DNA of 64,000 nucleotides from Trichobilharzia regenti. Lineage: Eukaryota > Platyhelminthes > Trematoda > Strigeidida > Schistosomatidae. The notes beneath the pieces were generated by a model, which was not told the DNA's origin, did not search any database, and was given only the letters and a program-made list of their open reading frames with translations. Every line of letters starts with the position of its first letter. Within the stretch, counting starts at the first letter, position 1. Shown piece after piece: positions 24,930 through 37,024 of the stretch. The translations under genes were made by a program, and so were the position numbers. Location of the stretch: NCBI GenBank assembly GCA_944472135.2, contig OX235265.1, positions 43,683,459 to 43,747,458 on the forward strand, given 5' to 3'.

Positions 24930-26150
24930 GTGAAAACCAGTTACGGTTCAGGCCAGGAATAGAGTGTATTGGTCATATCTTCACCTGTCGATAAACTCTG
25001 GAACATACATATCGGCATCCAACTGTGTTGAAGGAAAAGTGCTACGGCAGTTTTCGGACTTAAATCAACTATCAAGAAAGCATGTCGCTCTCTACTCGAG
25101 CTCACAAGGCCACGTAAGAGCTTATAGAAAGTCCCCATCTGAATGGGTGACAACGAGTGATGTCCATCCACTGTTCCCATTTTCGTTTCATTTCACTATA
25201 GATACACCACTGAAACTGATCTTAACTGACTCAAGTGATTTAGAGATACATATATTATCACAGAATAAGCTCGTTGACCAAGGGTATGTGGATGATATTG
25301 TCCTCCCAGATGAAGAAGATGACAAGATGTAGAGTCTTCTGAACGTGTTGAGAGGCAGTCTTTAAATAATTCGCGTGCATTTTGCTCCTGAGAAATGAAA
25401 GATTATGCTGCAGGTGTAGACTTCAGGGAAGTGAGACAGCCAGTTGATCGCTTTACTTACTTGGGAAGTTGTATGAGCCTCAAGTGACTGATTGCTGACA
25501 GAATCGCAGGTGTGTTAAAAAAGTCTATTGTGTGTTCGTCAACTTACATAATCAGTGATGTAGATATGACACGCGTCTATTAGTCAGAGCAGCAGTTCTC
25601 TGTGAGACATGCCTCTTATGAGAAGACGATCACTGACCACAGATGTTTAGATTCTATTTCTCGTATCAAACGGTACAGCACGATGAGCAATAATGAGGCT
25701 AAGAATAAAGTGCTAGATAAGGATGGGAAGTGAACTTGTTCGGTTGTGAAACTACACCGAGTGAGGTGGCTCGAATACGTCTTATCGATGATGAGTTGTC
25801 GGATTATTTGATAAGCAATGTTAGATTATATAGGATTGGTTGGAAGAAGAGTCAAGCGAGGTTAAATAAACACCAGGCATCAGTTCATGAAGTTTATGAC
25901 AGTTGGTGCGCGGCACCTAGGGAACTGTAGACTACTTGGTTGAGATCCTCGTGGTGCTAGGAACCAGTGGCTGATGGTGAGAAAACTGGTGATAAAGCTG
26001 CCATGTCGCAGATGCATTCAATCTGTACAGTCTCTAATAATATTAAGCCCCTATGCTTTTCCATGTAACTACTCATTTTTCGCAGATCTCCGCTTACTTC
26101 AGTTCCTCTAAACCTTCTTTTTTCTTTTAGTTTGCTCTCTCTGTTTGGCA
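24930..26150 (+). mobile_element. RTE-like LINE fragment, second subfamily
   Basis: The plus strand reads HPLFPFSFHFTIDTPLKLIL, then LVDQGYVDDIVLPDEEDDKM (the RT palm: Y-V/A-DD box), then frameshifted YLGS and FDHR-equivalents (HRCLDSISRI). The 3' end reads PRGARNQWL-x(n)-CRRCIQS. It is the same lineage as 16270..16960. The YADD box has become YVDD and many stops intervene. Confidence 0.75.
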
Positions 26151-26879
26151 CATAGACTGTGGCTACTTGGACTGGTGCACTTCTGTGCTAAGTTCGATTT
26201 TGAAACTCAATCAATTTAGGATATTTGATACACACGAAAATTGGCAGTGAATCTGAGAGGTAGTAAACAGAAATCAGAGGTTTTTATTTTCACACATTTC
26301 GAAATCAATTTCAGTTTTTTTTCGATGAAGAACTTTTACATCAAAGACCTCGGAATTATTCACCGTTATATCGAAAATTGTTTTAAAGCATGAAGTGAAT
26401 TGTAATTAAAGTATCTAATTTCTCATAAATAACCATTTTTCAAATGTTATTTCGAAGAATAAATTATGTAGTTTGTGAGATTTTGTGATGAATGTGATAT
26501 CGGTAATGCTTACAGGACAAAGAAATATGGCCATTTCGTCTGTGCTGTGTCTAAATAACATCCTAAAAACACCTGTCAATTTCCTAAAAAGAATGAAACC
26601 CACCGGTTTAAAATTATAATGTCATCGTGAGTGTAGCTCACCATCTCAACAAACCAGCATGTTTTTGAACAAAGCAAGAACTACTGTTTTAGCAGAATAA
26701 ACTGGTACCATCTTTTATTTCGTTTCGATCAGTATATGCATACAGTTATGATATATATGTATATATATATGTAATATTAAACACTATTCCGAAAAATAAT
26801 AATCATACACAATGGAAACATTTCATTATTTCGCATTCAGATGAAAGAGAGATGAAAAATGCCCAGTTACCAGGACAAA

Positions 26880-27165
26880 GTAAGACTGATAAGCGCTTCT
26901 TTCTGGACGCATAAATCGGGTTTCAGGTGCTTGATGGAAATGTCTTCAGCAAACCTAAGGAGAATTGAACTCTCTTTCCTATTGATAATTTTGAATGACT
27001 TTTCGACGTCCACGTCATGACTCGTGTCGAGGAGATGCCTGGCGATAGCACTGACTAAAGCATTTGTTCCCTTTAGACGTAAGCGTTTTAGTACATGTTC
27101 AGATATGCCCTTCTTTCTGTCCTTCCAATGTGACTGATGAAGCCATTTTCATCAAGCGCCTGAAA
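26880..27165 (-). pseudogene. PLE GIY-YIG endonuclease remnant
   Basis: The minus strand reads HIGRTERRAYL, then (after stops) ALVSAIARHLLDTSHDVDVE, SFKIINRKESSILL, RFAEDISIKHLKPDLCVQKE. It covers the core motif (IGRT), the LDTSHDVD metal-side region and the KPDLC closing motif. Two in-frame stops lie between the first two blocks. Confidence 0.75.
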
Positions 27166-27439
27166 CCTAGTTTATGCGTCCAGAAAGAAGCGGTTATCAG
27201 TCTTACTTTGCCCTGGTAACTGGATATTTTTCATATCTCTTTCATCTGAATGTGAAATGCTGTAAAGTTTCCATTGTGTATGATTATTATTGTTCGGAAT
27301 AGTGTTTAATGTTGCATATATATGCATATATTATTACTGTATGCATATATTGATGGATTGATTTTTGTTTAAAATGGACTCTGTGCAAGTATGTTAAAAT
27401 TGTTGTTGTAGATATATTTAATAATGTCTCTGCTTTGTA

Positions 27440-27491
27440 AGCAGCTGACGAGAAGGCAACGAAATAAAAGATGGTACCAGTTTATTCTGCT
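27440..27491 (+). ncRNA. candidate hammerhead ribozyme in PLE arm
   Basis: Order of elements: AGCAG (stem I), CTGACGA core, a 9-base segment GAAGGCAAC as stem II/loop with only one G-C pair, GAAA core, ATAAA..TTTAT stem III around a 12-base loop, then T at the cleavage position and CTGCT closing stem I. All core bases are present; the very short stem II is the weak point. A decayed relative lies at 14903..14955. Confidence 0.4.
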
Positions 27492-27519
27492 AAAACTGTA
27501 GTTCCTGCTTTGTTCAAAT

Positions 27520-28060
27520 TCATTAAGAAGAATAAATGTAGGAAATCAGTTTGTACAAGACATTTCAAGCAGTTTATAAATAAAAAAAGGTTTGATGAGG
27601 TATGCAGTGAAATCTATTTGAAGTCGATTAAGAATCATTCAAAAAAGAAAAGCCTAATGTTTTTATTTAAACTAGAATACTTGATTGACTTAAAATATGC
27701 TTTGCATTAAAAACAAACAGATTGTTATTTTCTTCAAAAATTTCCCCTTTTTTGTCTTAAACGTTTCATGTGTAGTAAGTATAACGTGTGTTATGTTATA
27801 TAACTCAATAATGAATTGCGTGTCGTGTAAAGAGGTGAAACAACTTGCCTTGTAAGAACATATTTACAGGATAAAAACGTAGAATGCATAAGATTTAAGA
27901 AGTTTGCGTGATCTTCATCGCAACAACAATAACAACATCAACAGCGACAGCAAGACATGTTATTATCTATTACACACAGAAATTAACTCACATTTTTGTT
28001 TAAGTGACAAAACAAATCAAATAATTCATTTTAGCTAAATGATTTTCAACTCAACTCAAC
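27520..28060. other. intronic stretch, nothing recognised
   Basis: A lysine-rich plus-strand frame (about 27471..27710) starts inside the PLE arm and looks like chance opening in A/T-rich sequence. Confidence 0.45.
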
Positions 28061-28066
28061 TCTTAC

Positions 28067-28405
28067 CAGATTTGTTGATGATGCATTCATATTGAGTGTT
28101 GTCAATGGTTTTAAGGCTGTTGAAGATGTCTGAGAGGCGCAGAGAGCAGATGAATAACCATTCAACGGTGAATGAAATACCTGATTTTGTTGTAATTGAT
28201 CATTAGGACAAGTTAATTGTTGTTGTGGAAAATCAGTGAATATTGGTGGTTCCAAATAGATTGGTAAATGTAGACTAGCGTGAACTAAGTGAAAATTATC
28301 ACTAAGTATTTGAGCTAGAAATTTTGGTCCTTGGTTTAAACCATCATAAGAATTGGAAGTACGCGGGGTAAAGATTGAACTACATACAAGATCACCTAAA
28401 AGAAT
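28067..28405 (-). CDS. KIDINS220-like exon, KAP domain after Walker B
   Basis: This 339-nt exon is phase 0 at both ends, with a strong acceptor (TTTTTCTTTCAG) and donor AATCTG|GTAAGAG. It encodes 113 residues. FHLVHASLHLPIYLEP near residue 50 aligns with the vertebrate KIDINS220 segment containing YMRNIVHLPVFLNS. The remainder (rich in Gln, Ser, Thr and Asn) matches the poorly conserved linker that follows in vertebrates. It is separated from the upstream exon by the largest intron in the window (about 17.7 kb), which is filled with PLE, RTE, CR1-like and SINE insertions. Identification is by position, phase and the HLPIYL-type motif. Confidence 0.87.
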
Positions 28406-28509
28406 CTGAAAGAAAAAAAAGGAAGGAAGAAAGACAGTTTACAATTTCACTTTTTCAAGTTTTATTAAATATCCTTAAAACCCTGGTTTTTTAACAAATG
28501 TTTAGTGGC

Positions 28510-29012
28510 CCAATTGAAAAGCTAGTAACTCTCTACTGTTAGTGCTACAGTGACAGTTGTGTTGAAGGACTGCCCCAATAGCAACGTTAGAAGCATCCTT
28601 TAAGAAGGAGGAGTGTTGCTTTTGCGTCTGTCTACGGGTGTCTTTTCATTAAATAAGAGCTTGACAGTTTTGAATGATTTAAGGACTTCTGCTGGCAAGT
28701 GAAATCAATGGTTACGTCCATATACACAGTTTCAAAAGTGTGGCATAGTTGAGAATGAAACGAGGGTGGAAACTGATAAGACCCGAAAGTCGTCGTAATT
28801 TCTTAAGAGAGTTAGGTAGTGGGTAGTCCTTAGTAGCTTTTATATCATCAGGGATTGGCCTAATTCCTTGCCTGTCGATTGAGTGCTCCAGGAATTTCAA
28901 TGAAGTCTTGTCGAATTCAAATTTGTCCTTGTTGGTGGTCATACCATACTGGTGAAGTCTTTGGAATATAGTACTCATTATCGTATTTCCAAACATAATC
29001 CTGCATGATTTT
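28510..29012 (-). mobile_element. Ty3/Gypsy-like LTR retrotransposon Pol fragment
   Basis: The minus strand reads STIFQRLHQYGMTTNKDKFE, then SLKFLEHSIDRQGIRP and LPNSLKKLRRLSGLISFHPR. This is the RT-RNase H junction of Ty3/Gypsy Pol (usually FLGH-x-G-I-P and LR-FLG-x-N-YR-RF). A frameshifted DASNVAIGAV-type RNase H start follows near 28580..28610. No LTRs or integrase are visible, so it is a short dead piece. Confidence 0.8.
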
Positions 29013-29458
29013 TATTTGCTTTAGAAACTAAACTTGAGGATCTGAAATTCCTTGTACATCATATTGAAAACAAACAGTTTCATTATGCGTGAAGCTGATT
29101 CTTCAAACTATAACCTTCACGGTCATTTTCACCTATTCATTTAACACATTCTCGCATCATTCAAATTACAAAACAAATGTTTATAACAGCAAAAATACAT
29201 TGCGTCTTCATGGAGGAGCCTACGATGTTTTTGATGAAAGAGAGGAACTACATAATTTCGCCACTTTCATGTCTGTCTCCCCCTACAACTGCTCGCATGA
29301 CTAGTTGCGTTTGGAGAACAGTTATCAATGTTTATCGATGGATATTTAAATGGAATTTGCCATCGTTGTATAAGAAACAAGTAAAGTCAACACGTAGTTC
29401 AATTCTGGCAAAATCTTATTTAGTCTTATAACAGAATGATATCATTTTAAGAAACACT

Positions 29459-29580
29459 GAAGACCTGGGAGTGCTGGAAAGCTGTTTTGTCCATATTTTG
29501 AACTCTTAATCAGTAGACACCGATTAACACGCCAAAGATAGAACCCAATACCTTCAGGTTATGTCTCCAGCTATTTGACT
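29459..29580 (-). mobile_element. Sm-alpha-like SINE remnant
   Basis: Decayed reversed 3' region (CTGGGAGTGCTGGAAAGCTG, TTTTGTCCATATTTTGAACT) with the hammerhead core mutated. Confidence 0.5.
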
Positions 29581-29849
29581 ATACAGCTACTGAGACGGAA
29601 TCTAGTGGATTTTGAATTTTAACCTCTGTAAAAATTTGCAATAAACAGCTCAGCCACCAGTCATTTTGATTGGTGAGTATTTACAGACACACCCGACCTG
29701 GTAGACCTTGCTGCTTATGACTTTGCACCAGAACTCCAAGGGGCTTCATCCAGGATTCAGTCACTAGTGAGCATGAGGTTCATTTTCAAGTGTTAGATTG
29801 TACAAATTAGGGTTGGTGTCAAGTTTGAGCACGGATTAATTTTAGTTAG

Positions 29850-30130
29850 AGAAGTATCGAAAACCAGAATGCACTGGATAGCTGTTAGATATGGTATTTA
29901 TTACTTCAAGTATTTCACGTATATTTTTTATCTTATTCCTTTTACGAGTTGACTACGGATTGATATCAGTTAGAGAATCATTGAATCATCGGCAGTCAGC
30001 ACCCACTGGGATTCGAATCCAGGACCTTCTGGATACAAGGCAAGCTCGTATACCATTCAGCCACTGGGACCCGATTCAATGGCCAGTGCATGAATTCTAA
30101 CTTCTACCAATTCGTGATTTAGCGTGACCC
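29850..30130 (-). mobile_element. Sm-alpha-like SINE, interrupted
   Basis: A 3' scrap (AGAATGCACTGGATAGCTG) is followed by a second reversed copy whose tRNA-like head is clear: CACTGGGATTCGAATCCAG (B box) and CATTCAGCCACTGGGACCC (A box side). The hammerhead segment between is deleted. Confidence 0.6.
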
Positions 30131-30689
30131 CAACCATTGTCGTAGGTGGGACATCCATTCACACACGTGACATCTGATTGGACCTCACTGGTCAAGACTA
30201 CTCACTAGAACTCCAGGAAGCTCCATTCATTTGCAAATCACTAGCGAACATCAGATTAATTTTCTTATTCCTATTACTATATCTATTTTAACTGTCTAAT
30301 TAAATTTGTCTACTCCACATTGTAGCGTTTTTTAAATACAAGTAATCTTCACAATTTGATCTCTAATTAACTCGTATTTATGTTACATCACCTACGCTTT
30401 CTGTAACCATCTGTCTTTATTTATTTTTTGAAATTCTGTAACCAGCTCTAGTCTTTAACTGTGGCACTATTTTCTCCTTGGTTAATTCAAAATCTTTTTA
30501 GGTGTTGATTGTGATGTAAAATTACCAATAAATTTATCACATTTAAATTAGTACACTGTGTATTGTATCAAAAGCAACCGCATGTTACTGCATAAGCATT
30601 GAAGACGAGTTGTTTAACTAAGGAATATATGTGTTTCTAAAATCAGTTTTTTCGTTGAAGGTCTAAATGGAAGTTCACGTTGTAATGCA

Positions 30690-31000
30690 GTGTTTCACCA
30701 TCCAATAAATTCCTTGAGACTTTGATTAGTCACTAGGTAGCAACCAGATGTCATACATCTAGTCCTTAAGTTGACACCAACTGAGTTATATCAGCCAGGT
30801 TTGTAATGTGAACACCATGCATAGTGACTCACCATTTCGGTGCACTCTGAACTGATGTTAGGTGGTTGTAGGCAATCGGCAGAAAGTCCTGGGACTAGGT
30901 TTCGTGCCTGTTGACAGTCGTCAGTGAGGCATATCAGCAGTCTTGAAAGAATGTATGCACCTTTTGAGTTTCAAACCTGTGCTACACTCAGTGCTCGAGT
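30690..31000 (-). mobile_element. tRNA-headed SINE, family D (decayed)
   Basis: Matches the 49915 copy in order: CTAGTCCTTAAGTTG, GCCAGGTTTGTAATGTG, TTAGGTGGTTGTAGGC, then AGTTTCAAACCTGTGC as reversed B box. Confidence 0.5.
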
Positions 31001-31750
31001 AGCTCAGAAACACTGGGTGGCGCAGTTTCGAATTTCAGAAGGGATATGTATCCCATCGAAATAGTGGATGCATCTCAATGACTATTGTCTCCAATTATTT
31101 AGCATCGAATTCCTCAGGAGATGAAAGACAGTTAGACTTACAGGATTAATCACGTGCTTACATCAGTTAAAGAACCATTGCAAAACCCTGGACTCTGGAT
31201 AGTGAACCAAAAATGTCCGCGAGTACAGTTCACACAACAGGAAATGCAGAAGACATTAAGAAACATTCTGACAGATACAATTTCTAATAGCCCGCTGATT
31301 TAATCAAACTACCGAAACATGAGATTATTTTACCTTTGTACTACCAGAGAAAACTATTTCAAATCTTTTAAACCATTAAAAGAGAAAGATTTTTGAGACA
31401 AACTACACTCACTTACACATACGCACACATGCATACATCAATTTAAAAATAGCCACATTTTTCTTCAAACATGAATGAATTGTCTCTTTAATTTTGTCAA
31501 AGATACACAAAAAAACAAAAAACAATAATCACTTAAATGACGTTCAGAATAGTGAGGTAGGGTTAGCGCTAGTCAGTTAGCTAGTTAGTTAGTCAGGACA
31601 TATTTGATAAATCACATCACTAATTACACCTGACAATAAGTTCACATACCGATTAAAAAAGTCAGCCTAATTTTTCACGCTTTACCTGATGACTCTAAGC
31701 TACGGAAAATTAAAATAATGCTCATAAATTTTAATTTTTTCTTTTTACAA

Positions 31751-31770
31751 GTATATATATATATATATAT
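31751..31770. repeat. (TA)n microsatellite
   Basis: Twenty bases of alternating T and A after a single G. Confidence 0.95.
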
Positions 31771-32148
31771 CCTCCATCTAATCATTTTGTTCTGTGTGTT
31801 TCTGTGTAGAGGAAGAGAAATTTAATATATGTTGTATAGATTAATACAATTATATTAAAACAACCATTTCAAGGTCACACACACACGCATATAGACACAT
31901 TGAACAGAAATAATTTCCTGCTGTAAAGCAGATAGATTCATCAAGGGCATACAAAAGTGTACATTTTAAAAATCACAGAGAAGAAGAAATCCACATCTTT
32001 CACCTTTATTATTATTATTATTAACGGGGACAGGAAAAATAACTCAATTATTATTATTTTTTTAAATTTTTTTTGAAAATATTGAAGCTTATGACTGCTC
32101 TAGAAATGAGTAGAATCACTCTCTGTGGAGAGTGATGGAGAGACATAA

Positions 32149-32167
32149 AGAGAGAGAGAGAGAGAGA
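32149..32167. repeat. (AG)n microsatellite
   Basis: Nine to ten AG units. Confidence 0.95.
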
Positions 32168-33509
32168 AAAGCACCATCGTTGGCTGTTATAGTGTTAGAC
32201 ATAACAATATTGCAAAACTGAAATAAGCACATTTTGATGTAACCCTAGTTTAAATTATTTTGACAGTGTAATGTTAATTGGAAACAAAAAGCAATCAGAG
32301 GAATTGACATTATTACTATTACTACTATTGAATTTGATTAATTACCTTCATAATTTATATACACAGTGATTTTTTTCTACCAGCTCCAATCTGACTGTGT
32401 GTAACTGGGCAAAATATGATGTAGTAAGTACACATCTTCTCTGAATTCACCACACACACACACACTCACACGAAAGCAACCTTGTTTTAGCTGGGTGGAA
32501 ATAGTTGAACAACTAATTAAGTGAGGAAGCACATGCTTGTTTAACTTTTTTTGTTTCCAACAAGTGACATGAAAATTGAATAATGCTGTAAAAGGAGATG
32601 AATTCACTTAGTGTACACCATATGAATTTCAGACTATATAATTAGTTAAAATGAGAAGAAAATAGTGTTGGCTTTTCTAACTATGACTAAGGTCTACGAA
32701 CATTTATGAAGTAGTCTAAAAAGGAGATCGACAAAAATGAATTCATACATATACTATTACTACTGTGGTGAGAGCTGGCTGTTAGCCAAAATTGGTGGAC
32801 AGTAATTTACGTCAATGTGTATGTTCCTAATATTGGTCGGGAGAAAAATGAGAACAAAGGCTTTGTGTAGGCGGGTACAGTTAACATATAGATGATCTGT
32901 TGCCTGGCCTTCATCTTCTGTTGTTACACCACTACTACTGAGGTCTGCAGCAGACGGTGGTCTGTTTAAATCTTAGGCTATCAACAACATTCAGCATTAT
33001 AGTGCGTCTCATTTCATGTGTCCACGTTGTTTTAATCTAATGCTATTGTTTACTCCTTAGAGTATTTAAAATGTTTTCAGCTTGATAATTTGCAAATTTA
33101 GTAGAAATTCGAGAAAAATCATAACAGTAGATACCAATGTATTCTAACCAATGAGTTTACTATTCCTAACATTTTTAGTATAAACTGTGGTTGCGCCAGA
33201 AATGAAGCTAACTACCTGCACACTTTAGTCATTCCGTTTTGTCTTCCAGTTACAAAAAATTTACCCGTTTACTCTTTTAATTTGACTTTCAAAAATGTCG
33301 TATATTTCTCCCTTATGCGATTGATTTACGCTTCAGTGAGTCACATGACCTAATATTATTTACTAGTTAACTCGAAGATGCCGGAAGGAGACTTATTATG
33401 CAGTGAATTCTGTAGAGAATTATGTACATTTTATAAACACTACCCAGGATAAACCTATCATTATCATTGAGTTAACAGACGCTATATTGCTGAGAAAAGT
33501 TAAATTGAT

Positions 33510-34215
33510 TCAGAGAAGGGACTCTTTTCAACGAATTTAATATCAGACTGTACAGTCGTGTATATATATGGTCTTTTGAGAAATTATACCTCGTAAGAAT
33601 ACGTAGTAGTATGGAATGCAGTTAAATTGTTTGTGGTTATAATCATAATTAAATATCTGGTATTACTTCACTTCTCCTACGTGTAATTGTAAATAAGAAA
33701 AGTTGTGAAATGTTAAACTATAAAGTGCTGCTTTGCAATAATTTAACTGGTTAAAGATTTATTCACGAGTTGACATCAGTCAGACAACCACAGGAAAACG
33801 GGGACAGGGTACTGGACAGCTGTGTTGTCCTAGTTTGGGACTCTCTGTCAGCAGTCACCCCAGTGAGTTCTGAACCCAGGACCTACCGGTTACAGGGCGA
33901 GGTTGTGAACTAATCAGCTATTGGATAGGGTCTCAGTGGCTGTTTGAAACTCCCAAATTTTTGGCGGTTGACTAAAAAATGTTAAATTCTATGTTATCGA
34001 ATTTCACACCAGTTTATGTAAGCCATTTTTTTTGGCTCAATACTCCTATAACTTTACAGCACCTCCCAACGTTTATACATCCTATGAAATATTTTGTACG
34101 TGGCATTGTTTGTTTCATCAAGTGATATTTAAGTATGATTATAATCACTTCATACTATTATTGTATTTATTCAAACATTTGTTTCACTTTCTTCACGGGA
34201 TATAATTTCTACCTC
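33510..34215. mobile_element. Penelope-like element in fold-back form (palindrome 4), with SINE insertion
   Basis: The left arm (33510..33755) and right arm (33985..34215) are diverged inverted copies of the same family as the arms of palindrome 1. Shared marks include CTCTTTTCAACGAATTTA on the left and GGGATATAATTTCT on the right. The loop has been replaced by an Sm-alpha-like SINE, and an RTE-like LINE begins exactly at the outer edge of the right arm. Confidence 0.65.
33755..33975 (-). mobile_element. Sm-alpha-like SINE inside palindrome 4
   Basis: Reversed copy: GACATCAGTCAGACAACC, GGTACTGGACAGCTGTG, TTGTCCTAGTTTGGGACTC, then a reversed B box (TTCTGAACCCAGGACC) and head. The CUGANGA side reads TGTCAGCAG on the complement and is mutated. 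Confidence 0.7.
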
Positions 34216-35340
34216 AACTTCATCGACTTTGAAAAGGCCTTCGACAGCGTCGGTCGAGAGGTCATTTGGCAATTACTTCGCTACAACCGGGTGCCATCGA
34301 CAATTATACATCTCATCCAAGTGTTGTACGACAATGCTGCATGCCAAGTAATGCACAGCGGGAAAATCACTGAATCCCCCGAAGTGAGGACGGGAGTAAG
34401 ACAAGGCTGGATGGCTGCCGTGTATCTCCATTGATTTTCCTGATTACGGGTGGTAGACTGAATAATGCGACAGACGCTGGTGAGCAACGAGGAAACAGGC
34501 ATAAATAAATGGAGGATTTGTACTTCGCTGACGATATTTTTCTGATTTCCCACAAACTGGAAGATATGCAGGTGGAAGCAACAAGTTGGCAGAAGAACCG
34601 TCCAGAGAAGATGGGACTTCAGGTGAATATAGAGAAGGTGGAGACAGAGGTAATGAAGATTCCTGGCTAACACTAGCAACAACAACAGACAACAAACCGG
34701 ATAAATGGGAAAAATCTCAATGAAGCAACCTCCTTTACCTACCGAACTGGGAATTATCGTTTCAAATACAGGCCGACGAAAGTGATGGGAATATCAAAGC
34801 GAGGATTGGGAAAGCAAGGTAAACTTTTATTACTCTCAATTTTGTGTGGAGATCAGAAGCACTTAAAATTAAAAATGAGATCCAGATTTTCAAATCCAGT
34901 GTGAAATCAGTGCTACTTTATAGATCAGAGACTCGGCGCGTCATGAAGAGCAATTCAAACAAGCTACAGACCTTCATCAACAGCTGTCTTCGCCCAATAG
35001 TCAAGAAAAGATGGTGAGAAAAGATCTCTTGGGCGAACCAACCAGGAACCGATTGCGCAACAAATAATCGAGAAGAAATGGAGATGGATTGGCCGTACTT
35101 TGAGAAAGCCATCAAGTGACATCACACGTCAGGCCATAGCTTGAGTGGAATGTGAAAGAGAAGTGGCGAGTTGGCAGTCAGTGCGACAGCGACATGGAGG
35201 AGGTCATATGAAGACGAGATAAAAGCATGTGAGGAGACATTGAGCCAGGTGAAAAAGTTAGTGGAGAACCGAACGCAGTGGAGATGTGTGGCTGAAGCCC
35301 TATGGTCGTCCCTCTAGGAACCAAAGGAAACAATTATATA
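34216..35340 (+). mobile_element. RTE-like LINE, best-preserved RT fragment
   Basis: The plus strand starts inside the RT: FEKAFDSVGREVIWQLLRYN (the palm motif with the first catalytic Asp), IIHLIQVLYDNAACQVMHSG, VRTGVRQG, then after a frameshift YFADDIFLISHKLEDMQ (the FADD box with both Asp) and GLQVNIEKVETEVMKIPG. Further post-RT blocks follow (ARIGKAR, FVWRSEALKIKNEIQIFKSS, KSVLLYRSETRRVM, LQTFINSCLRPIVK, KKWRW-type). The tail is CTAGGAACCAAAGGAAACAA. Several frameshifts make it non-functional. Endonuclease and N-terminal RT are missing. Confidence 0.85.
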
Positions 35341-35394
35341 TATGTATGTATCCATATGTACAGACGATTGTAGGATTTATTAATAAATTCGTTG

Positions 35395-35940
35395 AAAACA
35401 GCCGTTTCGTAGCAAGCAGCGAAGGCAGGACTCCAGGTTCACATAGAAAAGACGGAGGTGATGAAGATAATCAGCCAACCAACCAACAGCCATAATAACC
35501 AGCACGAATCACCATCAACAGAATAAATTTGACAGAGGTTACCTTATTAACATATCTGGCTAGGAAGCACGGTTTCACCCAGAGGTGAGAGGGAACAGAT
35601 GAAAACGTAAAAGCCAGCTAGAATCAGAAAGGCGAGATACACCTTTATCAACTTGAAACCAGTTTGGAAATCTTGTGTTCTCAGCCAGCATCAAGAAGAG
35701 GATTCGGAATTTCAATAACAATGACAAGTTGGTTGGTCTCTAGAGTGGAAGTGCAATGGTAGACGACGAGTGTGTCGTTGATGCGAAGATGACATGTAGG
35801 AGATCATATGGCTGGAAGAAGATGAGAGATTACGGTCAATCGTAGACCCAGCTGAAGTGGATGGCGGGAAATAGAAGAAAGTGGAAATGCATTGTTGAAG
35901 CCATATGTTCCACACGGAACCCAAGGGAGTAATAATAATA
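35395..35940 (+). mobile_element. RTE-like LINE 3' fragment
   Basis: A second, shorter copy begins at the end of the previous one with GSHRKDGGDEDNQPTNQQP (the VNTEKTEVMKINNQ-type segment), then YLGS and ARIRKARYTFINLKPVW equivalents. The tail is TTCCACACGGAACCCAAGG followed by GAGTAATAATAATAA. Confidence 0.75.
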
Positions 35941-36536
35941 AACATTTATGATTACAGCATTCACATATTGCTGAGAAGATGATTAGAGGCATATCAAACT
36001 AGTTTTAAATTTTATCCAGTTTTTATAGGAATATTTAGCTTCAGGTATAATTTTTCAGCGATCACATTACCTCTGTGTTAATTCCAGTGGTTAAAATAAA
36101 ATCAACTGAAAATATGTCAAATTTAGCAGAAATGTTTTTAACCAAAAAATATAATTTCTAAAAATCTGTTTGAAAATCTAACTCATTACACCACTTTTTT
36201 TCTTGTGTTGTCATTTTATAACTCATACTATACAGTGAAAACACACAAGATGTACGTCTTGGGGAGTTTTTTTTAGTTTATTCTCTGGTGTTGCTTGTTT
36301 TCTAAAGTTCATATCTTTCTTGACATTGAAACTATTATAAAAATCACTTTTATTTTCACTCTGGAGAAAACATGATATGTCGTGCTTCGGATTTTTCTTA
36401 ACAAAAAATCTAGACAAACATTTCTGAGGAAATGTCGCTTCCTGAAATTAAAAAATTATATTTGCTAGTAAGAAAGACACCTTTTGTAAATAATGTTGTC
36501 TGTCCTACTCTCTGTTGAGTAACCTTCGAAGATATG

Positions 36537-36555
36537 TATATATATATATATATAT
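36537..36555. repeat. (TA)n microsatellite
   Basis: Alternating T and A run. Confidence 0.9.
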
Positions 36556-36599
36556 GTGCATGAAACAGTCTACCACAGAGTTGAGTAAATTTAGAAATA

Positions 36600-36800
36600 C
36601 AGATGCCTGGACATCTATCTCATTTTGTGAGTCCTTGGTTCTGCAGTGAAATGACTTACAGCCATACAGACGGTCCAGATTCGATTCCTGATCAACGCGC
36701 TCTTAATCTTCACCTAGCAGATAGTAAGCAGGTCACCATTACTAAAACCTCAAGGCTCAAGCTTGAGGCCTTAAGTTTTGCTTGGAACACAATGAGATGA
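36600..36800 (+). mobile_element. possible tRNA-headed SINE, family B (decayed)
   Basis: GGTCCAGATTCGATTCCTG looks like a B box, followed by ATCAACGCGCTC (compare GCTGACGCACTC in family B). The tail CTTGAGGCCTTAAGTTTTG is only loosely similar to the family tail. Confidence 0.35.
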
Positions 36801-37024
36801 AAGACATCTTGTAGTAAACTTTATCATTTCAACTACTAATTACTATCACCCGCCTTATTCATAACGAATCACATTTAAAAGAATAAGCACACAGTTCATA
36901 TTAGTAGTCCTTCAGTACTTGTCCCACAATAAGTCGTTTTATTATTTCCGTGAACTGGGAACGTAATCACCGTATGATATTGGAAAAATAGCATAGATCA
37001 ATAAAAGAACTTAATAATTTCAGT

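Larger units (their letters stand above)
26660..27518. mobile_element. Penelope-like element in fold-back form (palindrome 3)
   Basis: Outer arms (about 26660..26950 and 27160..27518) are imperfect inverted copies; matching marks are GGTACCATCTTTTATTTCG on the left and its complement at 27470 on the right. The inner arms encode the C-terminus of a PLE endonuclease on the minus strand and the loop encodes more of it. A TA-rich microsatellite lies in each arm. Confidence 0.75.
31010..33500. other. long intronic stretch with microsatellites
   Basis: No gene is supported. It contains (TA)n at 31751..31770, (AG)n at 32149..32167 and a (CA)n-like tract at 32451..32470, plus a scrap of Sm-alpha-like 3' end near 31155..31200. 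Confidence 0.5.
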
